Both the position numbers and the translations under genes were made by a program. The notes beneath the pieces were generated by a model. The model was not told where the DNA came from, did not search any database, and saw only the letters and a program-made list of their open reading frames with translations. This document shows, one piece after another, positions 62,641-64,000 of a DNA stretch of 64,000 nucleotides. Positions within the stretch are counted from its first letter, which is position 1. Each line of letters begins with the position of its first letter. This stretch comes from Cardinalis cardinalis (taxonomy: Eukaryota > Chordata > Aves > Passeriformes > Cardinalidae): positions 1,522,724 through 1,586,723 of the forward strand of contig JACDOX010000155.1 of the NCBI GenBank assembly GCA_014549065.1. The letters run 5' to 3'.

Positions 62641-64000
62641 ATTTTTCTTTAGCCGCCAAGTCTGTCCCTATTAAATCATGTGCCTCAGCCTTAAGTGCAG
62701 GTTAACACTGTGCCCTGAGTGGAAGCCACTATATNTGTCAAGGATACCTCCGTGATTTATCTCTGCCAGCCCCATAGAAGAACGCACATCTGGATATACG
62801 GTGCCGCTACATAATTTCCAAATTCAGCCATTCTGCCTGCTCCCTGGGAGACCTCNCTCGGGGTCTGGAACTGCTGGAATTACAGCTCATTCCCAGTTCA
62901 GGCCCTCATTTCAGGCCCTACCGAGGGTGCCACAGCCCTGCAGCACCAGGTAGGGATGCTGTTGCATGGTACCCTCCTGGCGTGCCGAGGCTCACCCGCG
63001 CTTTCCCCACAATTTAGTCACGCCTGACTGCCTTCAAGGAAATCCTCCCTTTGCCAGAAGCTACAGGGACACTTTTTGAAAGACATTTTGAAGGTAAGAT
63101 GGTGATTTAAGTGCACAGCAGCCAGTGCTCTGGTATTTAATAAAGCCTCACTCCTGCCCNCAGGCAGCACTGCCCACTCAGAGCAGCCCTGGCTGTATTT
63201 TGGGTGGGGGACAGGGGTTGGTCCAACCACCTCCCATTGCTCCCTGTGCAGGAGAAAACAAATCCCCCACATCCACAAAATGCCAATCCAACGGGGCAAA
63301 GCAGCCCCACTTGCTTGGTGTGAATCTGGAACAACTCTAACGGGCTCACTCTGGATTTACTGCAGCACTTCCAAGTGCTGGATTTGGCTCCCCATCCCAC
63401 NGGATGAGCATCAGCCCCCCAAGAAAACCCCCAGTGTGCACAGAGCAGAGACCCAGCAGCACTGAGCCCAGGCAGCACATGCCTTCCTCCTCGCACAGCT
63501 CAGGTGGCACNTCCACACACACACACAGATATTTAGATAGCTATATATTATTGTTTATGTAAAGCCATAGCTTTCCCTTGATTGCAAGGCATGGTGGGGC
63601 TGCTGATGAGGTTTGCTGTTGACATTTCTGCATTAGCTGGCTTTTGTCAATCCTGGCAGGCTGAGAAATTCTATCTTAAGGGCTGTTCTTTATTAAATTT
63701 GCAAGATACAAAACTGTGACTGACTCTTTTCTTTGGTGAATGTATAAATAATAAATCCAGATCGCTAAAAATAACAATTAAAATATTGCTCAAATTTAAA
63801 AGCACAGAAAAATTGGTAATTTGGAGACAGCCCCGTGTGGGCTGCAGGAGCAGGGGCTGGGGGCAGTGTCCCTCCTCAGGGCTTTTGGCAGCTGTCAATA
63901 TTCAAAGTGNTTGAGGAGGGGGACAGGGCTGGGGAGAAAGCAGCAGGCCTGAGCCTGAGCCGAGCCACTATGTGTCTTACCAAACTTTGTCACAGAGTCT
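62641..64000. other. Non-coding DNA downstream of CpG island
   Basis: No gene is recognised. A 36-base segment at 63058-63093 sits between a good acceptor (CCTCCCTTTGCCAG) and a strong donor (AAG|GTAAGA). A short (CA)n microsatellite is at 63514-63528. GC-richer DNA at 63130-63510 and 63830-63960 gives overlapping chance frames. Confidence 0.55.

Noticed and set aside
1..64000. CRISPR arrays, operons, tRNA or rRNA genes, known microRNAs
   Set aside because: No regularly spaced repeats, no ribosome-binding-site/ORF packing, no cloverleaf or rRNA signature, and none of the mature microRNA sequences I could recall were seen on a read-through by eye. A covariance-model scan would be needed to exclude small RNAs fully.

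Overview
This window looks like vertebrate nuclear DNA, most probably from a bird. The clearest clue is CR1 retrotransposon debris ending in the diagnostic ATTCTATGATTCTATG-type 3' tail (around 200-231, 5329-5456 and 11925-12030), set in DNA that is otherwise poor in recognisable interspersed repeats. Other clues are AT-rich sequence alternating with short GC-rich patches, one compact CpG-rich island, and no bacterial-style gene packing. A bird is an inference; another sauropsid is not excluded. Single 'n' bases are scattered throughout (about 28 in the first 10 kb, often beside homopolymers), so this is draft assembly and short frames need care.

I find no protein-coding gene I can name and no recognisable tRNA, rRNA, known microRNA, CRISPR array or operon. 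Nearly all open frames are short, overlap on both strands, follow the GC patches and show no known domain. The window is best read as intergenic or deep intronic DNA, perhaps a gene desert. Several AT-rich, repeat-free stretches look like possible conserved non-coding elements (about 8970-9110, 13255-13425, 26395-26700, 29040-29330, 40252-40340, 46670-47330, 54165-54330, 60880-61380 and 61925-62195). Conservation cannot be shown from one sequence, so these are low-confidence calls.

Layout. 1-12 kb: AT-rich DNA with three CR1 fragments. 12-34 kb: non-coding DNA with GC-rich patches (13.44-13.79, 22.9-23.8 and 25.4-25.9 kb), one unexplained 311-codon minus-strand frame (23428-24363), several near-perfect inverted repeats and an 18-bp AT palindrome (30508-30525). 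34.15-35.08 kb: a decayed hAT (ZBED-like) DNA transposon with recognisable transposase in three frames. 35-57 kb: non-coding DNA with GC patches and a few exon-like signals. 57.46-58.5 kb: a perfect six-copy 10-bp minisatellite, then a minus-strand LINE reverse transcriptase fossil. 60.9-62.65 kb: two conserved-looking AT-rich blocks leading into a CpG island that contains a five-copy GC-rich minisatellite. This is the most promoter-like place in the window.

Nothing here supports a novel multi-gene system. The items most worth testing are the CpG island and its flank, the hAT fossil, the 311-codon frame, and an exon-like segment at 44648-44696 that has an optimal start context and a splice donor.
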